From: Pomacea canaliculata
Taxonomy: Eukaryota > Mollusca > Gastropoda > Architaenioglossa > Ampullariidae
Assembly: GCF_003073045.1 (NCBI RefSeq)
Contig: NC_037598.1
Span: 981,501-1,045,500, forward strand
Length of the DNA stretch: 64,000 nucleotides
Direction: 5' to 3'
The notes under the pieces are model-generated. The model ran no database searches. It was not told the DNA's origin and saw only the letters and a list, made by a program, of their open reading frames with translations. The position numbers and the translations under genes are program-made. Numbering within the stretch: the stretch's first letter is position 1; the number at the start of each line of letters is the position of its first letter. This document shows positions 39,001 to 52,300 of this stretch, piece by piece.

Positions 39001-42000
39001 TTTGAGATTAGTGCAGTAGATAAAAATATTTAAGTATTCCCCGTACAGCTTAATAAGTCTCCTTTCAGTCTTAGAGAGTGATTTACAATAAGAAAGAAGA
39101 CGGCATCTTATGTGCTCACATAAGTCAAAATCCCGGTAGAATGTAACATAGCAAACATCTCGTCTGAAGCCAAACTCATTTTCGAAATCCCAGAAAGCTT
39201 AATGTTGATAAGGAAGAGCCTGCAGTTTTACGGGTTATGTTAATTTATAAGTCCAAAGAAGTCTGTTACCCATCGCAAAATACACCTTCACCAGGCACAA
39301 CCACGATGAATGTTTTCTAAACTTTTTTTTCCTTTTTTCAGACCGTCATTCCCACGGGCAACGGTGTCCTCAGAAGCAATCGTTACACCAGAAAATACTA
39401 TTATCTTCCAAATTATAGCTTGTCCTAGTTTTTTAAAGAGATTTCGCTATTATCTATTTGAGGATCGTCTAAAAACAAACTTCTAAAGACTTGAGGGAAA
39501 AAACTCGGAGGTGAAATGAAACTGCGGCGACAAAAACCAACCTCGAATGCAAATTGAATGGGACTGAATTCCACCTTGGAGAACATAGGAGTGCCATCTC
39601 CTGGAATAATTGGCTGCATTCATCTGCATGGGATGGCCCTTACGATCGCAGAATTGTCTAGATACAGGTTATCAATCTTGCTTTACCAGCAAAACTATTA
39701 TGAGACTGAACAGCTTCTTAGAAGAAAAAACACTTTCCTACAGATGCTGCAACTAAGATCAAAGCAACATTTGTCGGCGAAAGCTCACAAAAAAAGATGG
39801 CGGGCGCTTCTAAAGACATCAGTAATGTGGGTTATGATGCTTCTGGGCGAAATGACAAACAATAAAGGACAGCACATTGACATTCAAGCATCGCTTTGCG
39901 TGGCAGACGACAAAATGAAAGCTTCAGTTCGCTGCACTCAGCGCCATGGCTTTGAGGAGCGGGGTAGGAGTGGGCGGGGTGGGTGAGGTACCAACACTCA
40001 AGGAGGTGCAGGGTGGGGTGGGATGGGGTGCAGTGGGGTGGATCTATACAATTTTGAAGCCAGTGTTTTTGCAGTTGTCGTCTTCCAGAAGTAATCTTCA
40101 CAAAAGGGGTGGAGGCTTATCACACCTGGTAATCTCTAGATGTCAGGGGCATGCGTTGAGCATGATTTCATTTTCATAAAGTATTTTGTAGCATTAATAA
40201 ACTAAATAATCATACTGTAAATACTGATGTACATCATGACATTTTTTCTCACAGTCTTCATGAGAAGTATTTCTCTCCACCACTCTCTCTATCTCTCATT
40301 CATTCACAGATTATTTCTTCCCTAGTCTTTTTCGTCTTTTATCATCTCCTATGTAAAGTTAAACAGATCGTCAGTCAGTCTTTTCTGGTCATTTCTTTAG
40401 TTTCTATGCCCAACACTGCCTGCGGGCAGTGAATTCTGAGGTGAGCAGACTGACAAACTTTCTGTTTAAACAGTTTGCTCACACGTGTACACAGATCGGG
40501 TGGCGGCGACTGGTCATTCCTCCTCCCCACTACCTGGTAACCAAGTGAGCTCTGACTGACAAGAGGCTTGAGTTTGCTCTCGTGTTTGATAACCAGAAAG
40601 ACAAAAATACGCAGAATAGTTTTTTTACTGGAGCTTTTTACTGGTCCGTTGATTGGTCCCTTGATTTTAGGTTTCTCGGATCCATGCTGAGTGAATTAAG
40701 CTCACCCGTGGGATGTCAGCAATGTTCCATCATTCACTGTGGTCGCCAGGTTCTCGTGCAGCATCACTATCAACACCATCAACAACTCGCGTGCAGCGGC
40801 ATCCTCTGCAGAATTCATTCCCGGTTAACACTGTTATATATGGATGCAGGCTCCGCACATTTTTGTGTCTCTGATTATCTGCTGACCTTTGAAAGGACAA
40901 GAATTCAATCAATGTGAGCATGCAATCAACGGTGTAGTCGCAACACAGAAGGTAATGAAGCATTGACCTCCAGCCCTGCAGACTTTTTGCAGTTCATACA
41001 AAGGCTGACAGTACTGGTTGCCTTAATCTCACCAGGACAGGCCACCCAGTCTCGGTTACCGCTCTTCCGAGTAAAGTCTCTGAGTCGAGACTCGATCTGG
41101 TTTGACATTTTTATTTACCGACCGGCTTTTTCTACGCATGAGTAAACAGCCGACTGAGGTTCTCGGCTTAATGACTCTTGATCGTGATCTTTTTTTCTGC
41201 TCAGTCATTCTGTCCAAAATAACAACCTAATGTAAATCATTACCATAATCCATATTCTAACTTCCCGTGATGAAGATTAGCTACGCTGTTTGAAATACTA
41301 AATAATCTTTCTGCTTGGATTGCTGAGCGCAGACCACAAATATATAAACAGCAAGAGAGAATTTTTTAGGAGCAGATGATAGAGATATGATACATAATAT
41401 TGTCAACCATTTTGACCCTCTATACCAGCTTCTTTCCTGTCATAACTGCCATTCAAGTGCCAGGATGTTACGTGAAAATCGAACAACAAAAACAAACCTT
41501 TTAGCGACTCAGTAAATAACACATTTAGCACCAATGGCAATATATTTCAGGTCAAAACTTTTAAAAAAAAAACACCTGTACCTCTAAGTATCATCAGGTT
41601 GCAAGATGCTAATTCAATAACTAAAAGGATGTCGGGGCGTTTCGAGCATCGTTATCAGTCCCGAGTATATCGCCGCGCATGCGTGATGACACAGGTCAGA
41701 CCCTCGCACGTGCCGGGTCATCCTCCTCGCCAGGCTCCTGATAACTGAATCGTTGGCGGAACCACACGACTGCCAAGGGACAAGCGGTAAATTGTTTGTT
41801 TGCAGTTTAAGAACCTGTTATCAACCGTGAGCCCAGAATTAGGCGAGGACCGACACAACTCGTCCTCAGGGATCTCAGACTATTTCTGGACCTCAGACCC
41901 TGTTTGCTTGTACTTCAATGTCTATATTTGTCTTGACCGATAATAAATGCGATATTTTTTCTCTAAAATGACAAGATCTTTTCTTCAAGCTTATGAGCAA

Positions 42001-45000
42001 CCACTGTTTGAAGTGTCTGATATAAAAATATTTTTTAAAAAGTCTTACGAGTGTTGACCCTTTCGCTGATATTCAGCTCAGAACACAATTATATTTTACT
42101 TACTTCTCAGCAATAAAGCTTTAGAAAAATCGCTAAATTTTATAATAAATTTTAAGATTTTTAGAATTGGATAGACAGGAGAACACTTGTGAGAAAAACT
42201 CAATATCATTGCTTAAGACCGAGATCATACTTTTATTCCAGCAAGAATATTCAGAGGTATCAAGTTTAACTCTAGAAATCTATGTCGAATATATATATAT
42301 TTAAATATTTCAACCACATATTGTTAAGTGCAATATACAATAAGATAATATTTAGTCCTAATATGATATTAATAATTTATTTTTTATCGTTTAAGAAAAA
42401 TAAACTTGTTGCTAATTTGACATTTAATGAACCTAGGGAAGACCAGAGTGAATGCTATAAGGATATAGTAATGGACTAGAACAAGAATTAAATACTAAAA
42501 TATGAACTAATAAGTCTGCATAGAATAAAGATGAGACAGGAAGTGTTACAGAAACATGTCAGTGAGTTATGTTGTATATTGTTACACATTGTATAACCAT
42601 ACTCTTAGAAATAGATTTTCTTTGTCACTCCTGCTGTTATTGCAATAATTATTTTAATATGAATCATAAAGTGGCGTGTATAGCAGTCTAAATTTGGTTT
42701 TGCCAAGAAATTCACTCCTTTTAATGAAAAAGGTAACAAAACTCTACAAAATTAAACCAAACTGCATTCAAACAAGGAGACAAAAAAGACTGGCAGACAT
42801 ATTCCAGACAAATTAGCAACCAGGAGATGGTTAAGAAAACTTTCTTACAGAACCTAACTGCTCTTTGTCTCAAACTAATCTTCATTGTCTTTCCCTGAAA
42901 CTGAGAAGAAGGTAGACAGGATGAAAAACAAAAACTCGAACTGGCGGTAAAAAGCAATAAACTGAGCGATTCAATTCCTTGTGAAACTAAACAGGTAACC
43001 GTAGGGGCTGTCCGTTATCTGAGCAGAATTAGTTTCTTAGTCTTGTGGCGAGTGTGAAGCGAGTGCCAATCTAATGAGCACCGAAAGAACCTCAATACTA
43101 ACACCTATAAAATGAACTGAAAACTAATTACAATTTAACTAAAGTTATAAACATAAAAATACGATATGGACACTCTCTAGTGTGTGTTATACCCAGAATT
43201 TTAACCAAAGAAATTTGAGGAAATGTTCATTAGCGGAAGAGCACAAAAAAGGAAAGAGGAGAGATCAAAAGACAAATGAATTAACCAACAAGCAGCCACA
43301 CCGTGTGATTACATTCTTTGTATTTTGTTCTACAGATGGAGGAATGGGTAATGAAATGGTCCCACGTGGATTAGGTAGATTAGATACATATCCCCCTAAG
43401 GTTTGAGGGTTTTTTAATTTAATGGCTTACTACATATTCTTTAGAGCACAATGCCAGCTTCAGTGATGTAAGGATGTCCTCATTACCATCCAAGCTCAGC
43501 TTTAAAAATAGTTCACCAGTCTGTATTTTGGGTCAGTGAGTCATTTCAGCAAATGGCGCAGTGCACGAGCATCTGTGGCGAGCCCCAGTCTACTTATCCT
43601 TATCTCATTCCTTCTCTCCTTCTTCTTTCTTTCCTCTTTATCTATGTACGTAAGTTTGATTGCTTCTTTTTTATATATGCGTCTGTCGTTGCAGTCAGCT
43701 AACCATTACGAAGTTCGATATTTATGTTATTAATCTTCATTCTGTATTTCACTATACCATCATCGCATCATCGTGTCATTGCTGATGCTGGCATCTCTTT
43801 TGTAAGTATAAAACATTTCAATGAGAATGTTATTACATTGATCTTATTGAAAAAAGAACAAGAAGTACAAAAAGTTAAAAGAAGGATATAAATGAAAAAA
43901 GGGTAAAACGCAATAAAGAAGGCGAACCCAACATAAAAGAGAAGTGCAAATCAACATTAACAAAGATCGACGACCGTCTAACGGGTAATTGCTTGCTGGA
44001 AGCAGACATGTCATTATTCAGAAACAAAGATGACATGAGAAGGAACATAACTCTGCAGGAAAATGAAGTTGGGGATGAAATGAGGCCCCAGAGATCGGCG
44101 TTTCTACAGCAACGACATGCACATCAAACCTGGCGTGCGACGACGACGACTTGATGAAAGCCATCGCCTCCCTCAGTTCGTGTCTGGTCCTTGTATAAGG
44201 GAGAGAACATTTGCAGGCGGGGCACGTTCCTAAACACTTTCTCAGTTATCAACATAATTTACTTAGTTTTGGAATGTGTTTACAGTGCTTCCCTTGGTTC
44301 CGGTCTGACCGGACATTGGCGTTTTAATACCTGAGCTAGAAAATGGAGAACTTGGTGCAAATGTCACGGGGAGACCTGACAGATGAGTCAGATGGACATC
44401 GTTGATGTCCTGAGCTATAAAATCATCTGAGAAAGAAACTGAGGAAATAATGTTTATTACTTGCTTTTATGTTATGTTCCTGAAATGTTTGTCCTTCAGA
44501 AGATATGTTGCAGGAATTTTCGAATTTTGAGAATTTCTCTTCACACAAATGAACATTCGTCTACACAAAGTTTCTTACAGAACCTTAAAAAATCATCTCG
44601 AAATTTTTATATCGGTGAATGTTTGGATGTTTTCTCCTCTATAAAGCCTTAAGTGGAAATCCTGTTCCTGTTGATTGTTTATTTTGTTTTATTGTGACAT
44701 TGATGGTTTATATGAATCTGAGCTAACGATAATGATATTCTGTAAATGATATCGGGACTGAGGGATGCCGGCAGGTTAGAGCACCACCACCATCCAAGAC
44801 CGGAGGCGCCCCCTGTATCCGGCTGGGTATCTGAGACGCAGAGAAACTGCGGCAGTCGTTAGATGAGTGTGTGACCCTGGAGGTTGGGGAAGATAAGGCA
44901 GTTAGAAACAGGAGACGATTACTGCACTTAACACGAATTTGTCTCCCTTGCCTCATTTCTAAGCTTGTTTTCAAATTATTCCATCACTGAGCAGTTTATG

Positions 45001-46995
45001 TCTGTTATTATGGGTAGATGGCGGGTTCAAGGAGTGCGATCTCAAGGAGCCGCATCGTCCAGCGTCCACACCATCCAGGAGGGATTGGATTGGGATTTAG
45101 AGGGCGGGATAAAGGGATCAGGGGTTCGGTGCAAGGGTGGACAGGTTCTGATTCCTAGGATCACGTCTGCCTCACCTTTAGCATTTCTTTCTTGCAATCG
45201 TAAGTTAGCACCCTAAGCTAAAAAAAAAAAAAACTGCAACAGAAATTTTGGGAAAGAAATCAGATCCAATTATGTTGCACATGTTTCTACTTCCACATTC
45301 CAACTGCTTTATACTATTTTCTGTAAACACATAAACCCGAAAACACTTTATTATCAGTTTATCGTATTATCAGTGAATAAAAGTATTAACGGGTTTAAGA
45401 GAAAAATACTAAAATGAGCTTTATAATCAAAAAATCTATTTTTCTGGAAAAGTATCCAATCAGTTAAGTTATTCGGTTCACTGCTCCAAATCTGCTCTTT
45501 GACTTTTTGACTACTACCACAGGGTGGTTGGTGATGTGATACCCGAGTCTGAGATTAGGCGAACAAAGCACGTACCCAGGGTGCAAGCACTCGGTGGAGG
45601 GGAAAGGGGGAAAGGGGAAGGATGAGGAATGATGTGACGACCTTGTTACATGGTGGCTCATGATTCATGTCAATCACAGTTACATGAAGTATGTTATTAA
45701 TTTTGTGCGGGAAATCCATTCTAGGTATTGATGATATGTTTTAGAGGGTAAATAACATTTTGTAAGTTCGAAAGTTTAGGCTGTTTGCACGTACTGCTCG
45801 CATTGTGTGGATTCTTGTTTGCATGTTTATTTACTCGCATTTGGAATGAAACCTGTTGTAAATCATAGTAACTGCTATTTAGCATGTTTTATAAATTTAA
45901 ACTTTGCTCAGGTAAAGCAAGTTAAGTAAAATCAAGACTACTATACTCACACTCTTCGTCTGAAAATGACGGAGGTTGCCCTGAAAACAATCAATAATTA
46001 TGATTAGCTGAAATTGTCCTTTCCTTTGAGTTGTTTATTTACAGAAAATAATAGTAGGTATCAACAACTGCAAACACTGTTGAAACATAATAAAGATCAT
46101 CGAGATGATCACTATGTCGAATCTATAGTGTATAGTGTAAAATATAGTGCGTATAGATATATATTATACAGAATCTTTGTGTGAAGAGAAATGTGAGAAT
46201 GTTCCTAGACTCAGTCGGACGTACGGACGGACAGACAGACAGTCATAATCTCCTTGTTCTCCTTGGTATGTGTGTGTCCAGGTCTATGTTAATCATAGTT
46301 CGCCATCTTTCTGACCGTAGTACTTCACTAAATACGTCTTTACGAGGGGCCGAGTGTTGTCAGAATTCAAATTATGTAAACAGGTGGTGTTCGTGGATAC
46401 TACACTTTTTACAGAAAATAACTATGGCCTGTTTTGAAAGAAAAAAACTATGGGATCCTTTACACTTTCTTCTGCCCATACATTTTAATTAAAAAAGGAA
46501 GACACATACTAATCCTTTTCCAAAAGTAGAATGGCATTTATTCTTTGTTTTTACTGCTTTAATTTGAAACTAGACTGTTATTGTCTTTATATTTAAATTT
46601 GTATATAAATATTTTATTTCTTGGGTGGCTATAAACTTTGAAAAATATTTTTAAAAATGATATTTCTTTTAGAAAATTTAATCAAACTATTCTCAAAAGG
46701 TTTCGTTTTCTATGGTCTGGTGCCAAGATTTTACATCTCAGTTTATTGTAGTCTGTTACTCTATCGTCACCATGTTGCTACAAGTCAGTGGAACACTTGA
46801 CATGTTTCAAAGTATGACACTGGCATCAAGAAAGGAATTTTATAGAAATAAAGGAAAGACAGGATTTAGACACCCTGACCAAATGACACATGAAAACACA
46901 GCAAGACATCGCTGCTCACCTGTGACTGGAGTCAGAGAGAAAATGTGATGAAAACACAGAAGAACAGCAACAATGGACGACTTGGGTTCTTGCAT
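35790..46995 (-). CDS. Secreted clip/defensin-like domain serine protease (chymotrypsin family S1)
   Basis: Nine exons close in one frame (1260 nt, 419 residues): 46995-46920, 45980-45951, 38847-38710, 38450-38277, 37977-37800, 37349-37250, 36949-36700, 36267-36131 and 35966-35790. The order is a signal peptide (hydrophobic core [12 protein letters not shown]), a 30-nt microexon, a six-Cys domain (C-x6-C-x3-C-x12-CC type ending CCIP), a Thr-rich linker, a Cys for the interdomain disulfide, polybasic RRRKR then IVGG, and the catalytic domain. His57 (TAAHC), Asp102 (KHDLALV) and Ser195 (GDSGGP) are present with the four usual disulfide pairs. Position 189 is Gly and 226 Ser, so the pocket is not that of trypsin. 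The layout matches clip-domain proteases of arthropod clotting and melanisation cascades. AATAAA lies at 35752-35757 (minus strand). The first two exons are the least certain, since they rest on splice sites and phase alone. Confidence 0.82.
35983..36080. repeat. ATC/GTC trinucleotide repeat in the last protease intron
   Basis: Long runs of CAT/ATC and CGT/GTC triplets begin 17 nt from the acceptor of the exon that carries catalytic Ser195. In the transcript this is a GAT/GAC-type tract where a pyrimidine tract would be expected; the acceptor itself still has a short TTTTATTT run. Confidence 0.95.
37978..38276 (-). other. Protease intron between linker and catalytic exons
   Basis: This intron and the next one down (37640-37800) align with 24620-25080 of the broken copy, including the CATGTCGCTTGTCTGTCCTAAG block. 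The shared sequence is therefore a true duplication and not only exon conservation. Confidence 0.6.
38710..38847 (-). other. Six-cysteine clip/defensin-like domain exon of the protease
   Basis: Only one frame is open across the whole exon. It contains [12 protein letters not shown], then after 12 residues a Cys, then HKCCIP. The spacing C-x6-C-x3-C-x12-C-x6-C-C, with the last two Cys adjacent, fits the disulfide-knotted fold shared by beta-defensin-like and clip domains (the clip domain of horseshoe crab proclotting enzyme was described as resembling big defensin). It is shorter than typical insect clip domains. Both flanking introns are phase 1. Confidence 0.65.
38848..45950 (-). other. 7.1-kb intron 2 of the protease; no other gene supported
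   Basis: If the two upstream exons are right, all of this is intron. The 142-codon plus-strand frame at 39558-39986 is the longest here, but shows no domain I recognise and no neighbouring exons. A G-rich tract (GGTGGGGTGGG type) occupies 39960-40045. There is a promoter-like GC-rich patch at 41630-41800. Everything else is AT-rich and featureless. Confidence 0.45.
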
Positions 46996-47606
46996 GGCTG
47001 GGTTCGGAGTCTGGACTGGCTCTCCTCCTGAAATGTTTCTTTCGTTTCTCTGTCAGACCTTGTACAACACAGTCTCTAATACGGTTTCTGATGTTTTTCC
47101 CGTCGTCTTTATGTAAAGGGTGGATACTCCTTTATTTTCCTCAAGAGCTTGTCCTTGTATCGGTCAGAATGTAAATTCAATTTGACTACGTGTATCAACT
47201 GTTTTCTATTCACCTTAATAAAGCAAAAAGACTTGAAGTTGGTTTGAGCGACCAGTAGAACCTTTGTATATAAGGATGCAGGGCTGATGGTAACCGTCGG
47301 TAGCGACTACTGATGACTGGAGGACGGAAGAGAAGCAGACGACAGCTCGTGCATGCAGTGACCGCAACGCGTGTGAGTCGCTTGTCCACCTCCTTCCCTT
47401 AGTCGTCTGCTTCTCTGTCGCATGTCTGCTGCTGGTGATGCACGGCTGGCGTGCGGCGTGCGGCGAGTTGCTGTTGCCGTCCGTCACGATGTTCCCACGA
47501 CTGTGGCACGCATGCGCACACCGTGAACGTGTCTGTTCACTATGATGTAGTTACTGGACTTCATTAACTGATGGATAGTTGGACTGAAGCTGTTATTGCA
47601 TGGTGC

Positions 47607-47644
47607 AATGTGTGTGTGTGTTTGTTTGTTTGTTTGTTTGTTTG

Positions 47645-47695
<51 letters not shown>

Positions 47696-47696
47696 A
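47607..47696. repeat. Compound microsatellite (TG, TTTG, TGCG)
   Basis: A short GT run is followed by about six TTTG units and then about twelve GTGC units. CpG-containing TGCG arrays are usually eroded by methylation, so this one may be young or unmethylated. Confidence 0.95.
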
Positions 47697-50439
47697 TGCC
47701 TGTGTGTAAACTTGACAAATGTGCTTAAGACACACAACTGTTATCCTAGGGTTAGGGTTTCGATTAGGATCAGGACTAAGGTATACTTTTTTTGTTTTAG
47801 CAAAATAAGCAGAAAAAAGGCTCGCTTGAGGTCAAAGGTTGATTGTCGCATGCGTAGAACAGGTCAGAGTTCAAACATCAAGAGACAAAACTAAATATGA
47901 ACTGTGCTGCTTGTCTCTGCATCCAACCTCTCTCTCTCTTCAACCCACCTTCCCCCTCTTCTTGTTCTCTCGGGTTGGTAACTGAATGTTAGAATCGAGT
48001 ATTTACCCACCCTAGCCATCCACAAAGAAACTTTTTAAAAAGAGAAAGTGCATTTCGTAATACAATACATAATAAAATCAATCAAGCTTTAATCAGGAAG
48101 TTTTTAATCAATTTTCACGGAATTCCTTGACTGGAAAAGAAATTTTCATGCAATCGGGTTTCAGCTTCTTCATATTTTTATCCTTATCTCCAGCGGCAAA
48201 AAAAAAAAGCCAAGAATTCCAAAAATATAAATTTTAATCCTCAGGCTCTGCAATCATCGAATATTAAAAAAATGTCACTTTTAGGCAAAACAGAAAACTC
48301 TCAAGTTTTTGCTTACACCGGTGTTATCTGAGTTTCTGGCTGGAGGCGGACAAAATCTTGTCGGTAGCCTTTAAAAAATGTCTTTCTTAGAGAATACACT
48401 TACTACATCACACTTTATCGAACCAAAAGCTTTTAGAACTTGTGCTTTTCATCTTGCCGACACGGAAGTAAGAAAGAAAGAATTTTCTTTCAAAATATAC
48501 ATTTTTTTCTTTAGTTGCTGTTGTTTGTTGTAATAATGCTGTATATGTTATATTTCTGCTTCCTTTTGTCTGTGTCCTCGTTAATATAATTATCAAGGTT
48601 GCATGAATTGCATAGTTCGTTTTATTTGTTTATTTTGTTCTGATTAACTTAGCAGACATGTCGAGTAATCTTACATTGACTAATACGACATCCGTTTATA
48701 ACGACTCTTTGTTTACATAATGAATAAACAAAATTATTTGTTACTTGACACGTGTGTCTGTTTTTGTAATGCTGTCATCTGAACACACCACACACTTGTG
48801 AACAAAAAAGAAAGAAGGAAGGAAAAGGTGTTGACGTATCTTTGTGGCTGCACTTCTTCAAAAGAGATTAAAACTTTCGCGGAATTCATAATTTAATTTA
48901 CGAGCCAGTCTAGTAAATTCGCTTTTCACTTTTTTTGGGGGAAGGGGAGTATTTTGGTGATAGTTTGATTCCCACTGCTCATCATGGTAAGAGAGAGAGA
49001 ATTTTCGTTCTTAGTTTATCCAGTTCTCGTTTCACTGCCAGTAATTTTGTGGGATTAATTTTGTTGCCGGCATCATTCTTTGGGGCCTGACAATGGCCAG
49101 AGAAAGCTTATTTTTAGCTTAGACATGGCGGCAACTTTTCTTGGATGTCACCGGCTTTGACTGATTTTCAGGAACTGTTAATTTTCTCTTCGCTGTCGAG
49201 ATGTCGACATCTTGAAGAAACCACAGCCGGGAAAAGACTTTGGAGTTTGTTCGTAAATACATGCGTGTGTGTGTGTGGATATGAGATTTATTATTATATC
49301 CCAGTCACTTTAAGCCTTTTAAAATATACCAGAAATCATATTTACAGTTACTTGCAGCACATTGTGTTCTGGTATATTTATTTACTTCTTACATGGTACG
49401 AGGATGTACACTTTATTTAGTTGTCAGGTTTTACCAAAATTAAAATTCCTCTGAACTTTCCTGAAAAGGAAACTTATCATGCTACCATCACCAAATAGAT
49501 ATTTCTTTGGTGTTCACACACACAAACACAAAACTTCCAACAAAGGAAGAAAAGAAGGATTGATAATCTTGACATCTTACTATTGTTCCGTTTTTCATTC
49601 CTTCTTCCATTGTTTCTTACTGTCCTTCCCTCCTTTCTTCGTCCTTTAGAACCAGCTTTGTGAATACAAAGTGTTTCCTAAAATACTTTAGCAATTTTCG
49701 AAATCTCTGTTAACCTCCTCTTTTCTCTCGCATCGCCTGTTGTTCGCAAAGCTTCAGAGCTCCTCCCTATCTCGTGTCACAGTCAGTTTTTGTCTCACTT
49801 GTCTCTTCGTCCCCTTGCTGATGAGATTGTCGATTAACCCCTTTGCTCCTAAAGGCATGCGATGTGTTTTGTTTTATCTGTGCTTCTCCATTTTCCCCTT
49901 TCAAAAATAACTTTTTTTGTTTTGACTCTGCAACCTTTCTAGTCGCTGCTAAGGCCTAGAGCTTCATGAATTTCTTCTGTCTTTGTCTCCTGGACTGTGC
50001 AACCTGTGTAGTCGCTAAATGCTCTCGAGTAGACAAGTAGTCAGAATCCACAGACTGTTAAGTCCGTTTTTAGCCGCTTTCGTAATCTTTGTAATAAAAC
50101 ATCATTTAAAAGTTTTGCAGTATACGGTTTGTTCTGTAAGCGGAGATCAATCAGCCATGACAGTGATGGACCCTTCCTTTAAGTGTAGTGGTGTGGGTGG
50201 ACAAGTAATAAAAAGATTATCGTTTTTCAGGTTTAAATCTAATCCTCTCCCCTCCTCTTTCGTTCACTCCTTCCCCTCCTCTCTCCCTTCCGTTGCACCG
50301 ATACACCTAGACGTTCCTTTACCCAGAATTCGTTTCCTAATTTCCGCATCAGGACAAACTTGACTGATGAGTGACTGAAATAGCGACAGAAAGGTGTCTC
50401 CCCTTGCCAGGCACACGGCACGCACTGCTAATGGCGTCC

Positions 50440-50475
50440 CTTGGCCTGACGTCACTGCGCATGCGCACGACAGGC
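50440..50475. promoter_or_regulatory. CRE and NRF-1 palindromes, promoter-like
   Basis: A perfect TGACGTCA (50447-50454) is followed one base later by a perfect TGCGCATGCGCA (50456-50467), in a local GC-rich patch. These are the CREB/ATF and NRF-1 core motifs typical of housekeeping promoters. No gene start can be linked to it. Confidence 0.35.
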
Positions 50476-52300
50476 AAACGAGCCTGTGGCCGCGGAGGGC
50501 GTATAATTACACCAAACTCTTGCCAGAAATGTCTGGAAGGGTTGTGTGGTGTCTCTCACAGCTTCGTTACACATGCTTATCTTCCTGCAAAATGTGGGGA
50601 AAGGGCGGGGAGGAGGAACAGTTGACTTCCCCATCTCGTCCTTAGCTTCCCGGATGTACGTGACGTTCGATAACGCATTCCAACAGAAAAATACACGCAC
50701 AAAATAAAACTGTAATAGTGACATGTTATATTCCTCTGATGACATATATATTTAGAGATGAATTGCACGTAAGCAGCAAGACCCTCGTTAACACGAGTGC
50801 TGGGTACACGAGACAAGGAAGAACAAGCGTGGAGGACACGTGGCCTCTTACAGGCCGGCCACATCAACCTGTAAGCTACACTGATATTAGGGGGAGGGTT
50901 TACAAATGGATCGACATTTTTTGAAGAAAACCACATATTATTTCACTTGAATTCTAATGTTTCGCATGTCCAAAGACCACAGTTTGTGCGAGAGGTTCAA
51001 CAAAGGCTCGCTGGACATCTTTAAATGAGTCAGCCTTTATTTGTGACCTCGCGGGCAATACAGTAGTGACCTCTTTAGTATGACTGTCATATTAAAAGGC
51101 CTGCACCTCACAACCCACACAAAGTTTCTCCTTCAGACTCCGGAAATAAATACATTATAATGAATGAAACTCACTTAAAACAACCTTGCACTTTGATTAG
51201 CCTTTAAATGATTTGTTCAGCGCTGAATTTCAACCTGTAATATTTCTGGAACTACTGCAGACAGATGACATGTAAGATATCTATATTATAGAGTAGCCTT
51301 TAATACAGTCTATACAGCTCTCCTCATCAAGCCTACCCAGTGTACCCACGTGTACAGTTGCCCCTCGCCCACCCATGGCGACAATCGATGAGTAATTACT
51401 CACGCTCGACAGTTCTAGAGATGGTCTTGAAGGCGAGAAGAAAATAATCGGAGAGAACCGATCTGTTTTTGGCTACAGGGACATGGCATCGACTCTGGGC
51501 TGGTCCTGATGGTGGCATGGCTGACTGATGCTGATACAGATGGTGCTGTAACTCGGACCATGTGGCCTGCACGTGTGAACCTCGTCTAGTTCTATGTTTT
51601 CACTGCTTGGCAGGTCTCGTGGAACTTGTAACAGTACAACCCTCTTTCTGTGTGTCGCTTCGCTGTTTTCTTATAAAACTGCCGATAAATTATATAAATT
51701 ACAAAAGCTGAAGTGACCTTTACGAAATGGTTATAGTGGCCGCAGTTATTCGTGATGTCAATCTTTCACACATGCAAACAAGTCAACCAGATGTGCAGAA
51801 ACTTTACTGTATTAGAAACTTGAGAGTACACTACTATTTACAAGTGACAATATAGTTTACAGGTAAATTCAAATAAACATACACAATTACTTACTGTAAA
51901 ATATGCAAGAAATCGTTCATGAAAAGTGTCCAACTTAGTATAATACTGGTAAACAAGCAAAATAAGTTGCAAGAAAGAAAGGAAGGTGTAAAATGACTTG
52001 AAAAGCTTTGTTGTTTACATAGCAATATACATTAGAAGAACAAGAAGGAGTTTCTAAAGATTTTGGTGTTGTTCGCATCTGCAGACGGTTAAGCAAGTTT
52101 ACTATCTTCTTTCAAATGTCTTCATTAAACAATAGCACAATAAATCAGGCACGAGCAGCATCGCTGGAAAATAAAAAAGCGGGTAAACCTGTTTGAATAA
52201 AACCTATTTTGAGAAGAAAATAGTAATAACTTGTTTATCATTTGCACCCATGTTAGAGAGCAGGAGGGAGCTAACTACACATTGGAGATAGGTCTGTATG

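Larger units (their letters stand above)
46996..52300. other. Intergenic DNA between protease and SOD genes
   Basis: There is no supported gene. The stretch holds the compound TTTG/TGCG microsatellite and a promoter-like GC-rich patch at 50390-50500. Confidence 0.45.

Noticed and set aside
39558..39986. 142-codon plus-strand open frame
   Set aside because: It is the longest plus-strand frame but shows no conserved motif, signal peptide or neighbouring exon, and it falls inside the protease intron. I cannot distinguish it from chance.
40582..40963. Overlapping 111- and 77-codon frames on opposite strands
   Set aside because: Neither has conserved motifs; the sense/antisense overlap suggests stop-poor GC-rich DNA rather than genes.
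47484..47894. Frames made of ACVR or THAR repeats
   Set aside because: They are translations of the TTTG/TGCG microsatellite, not a protein repeat.
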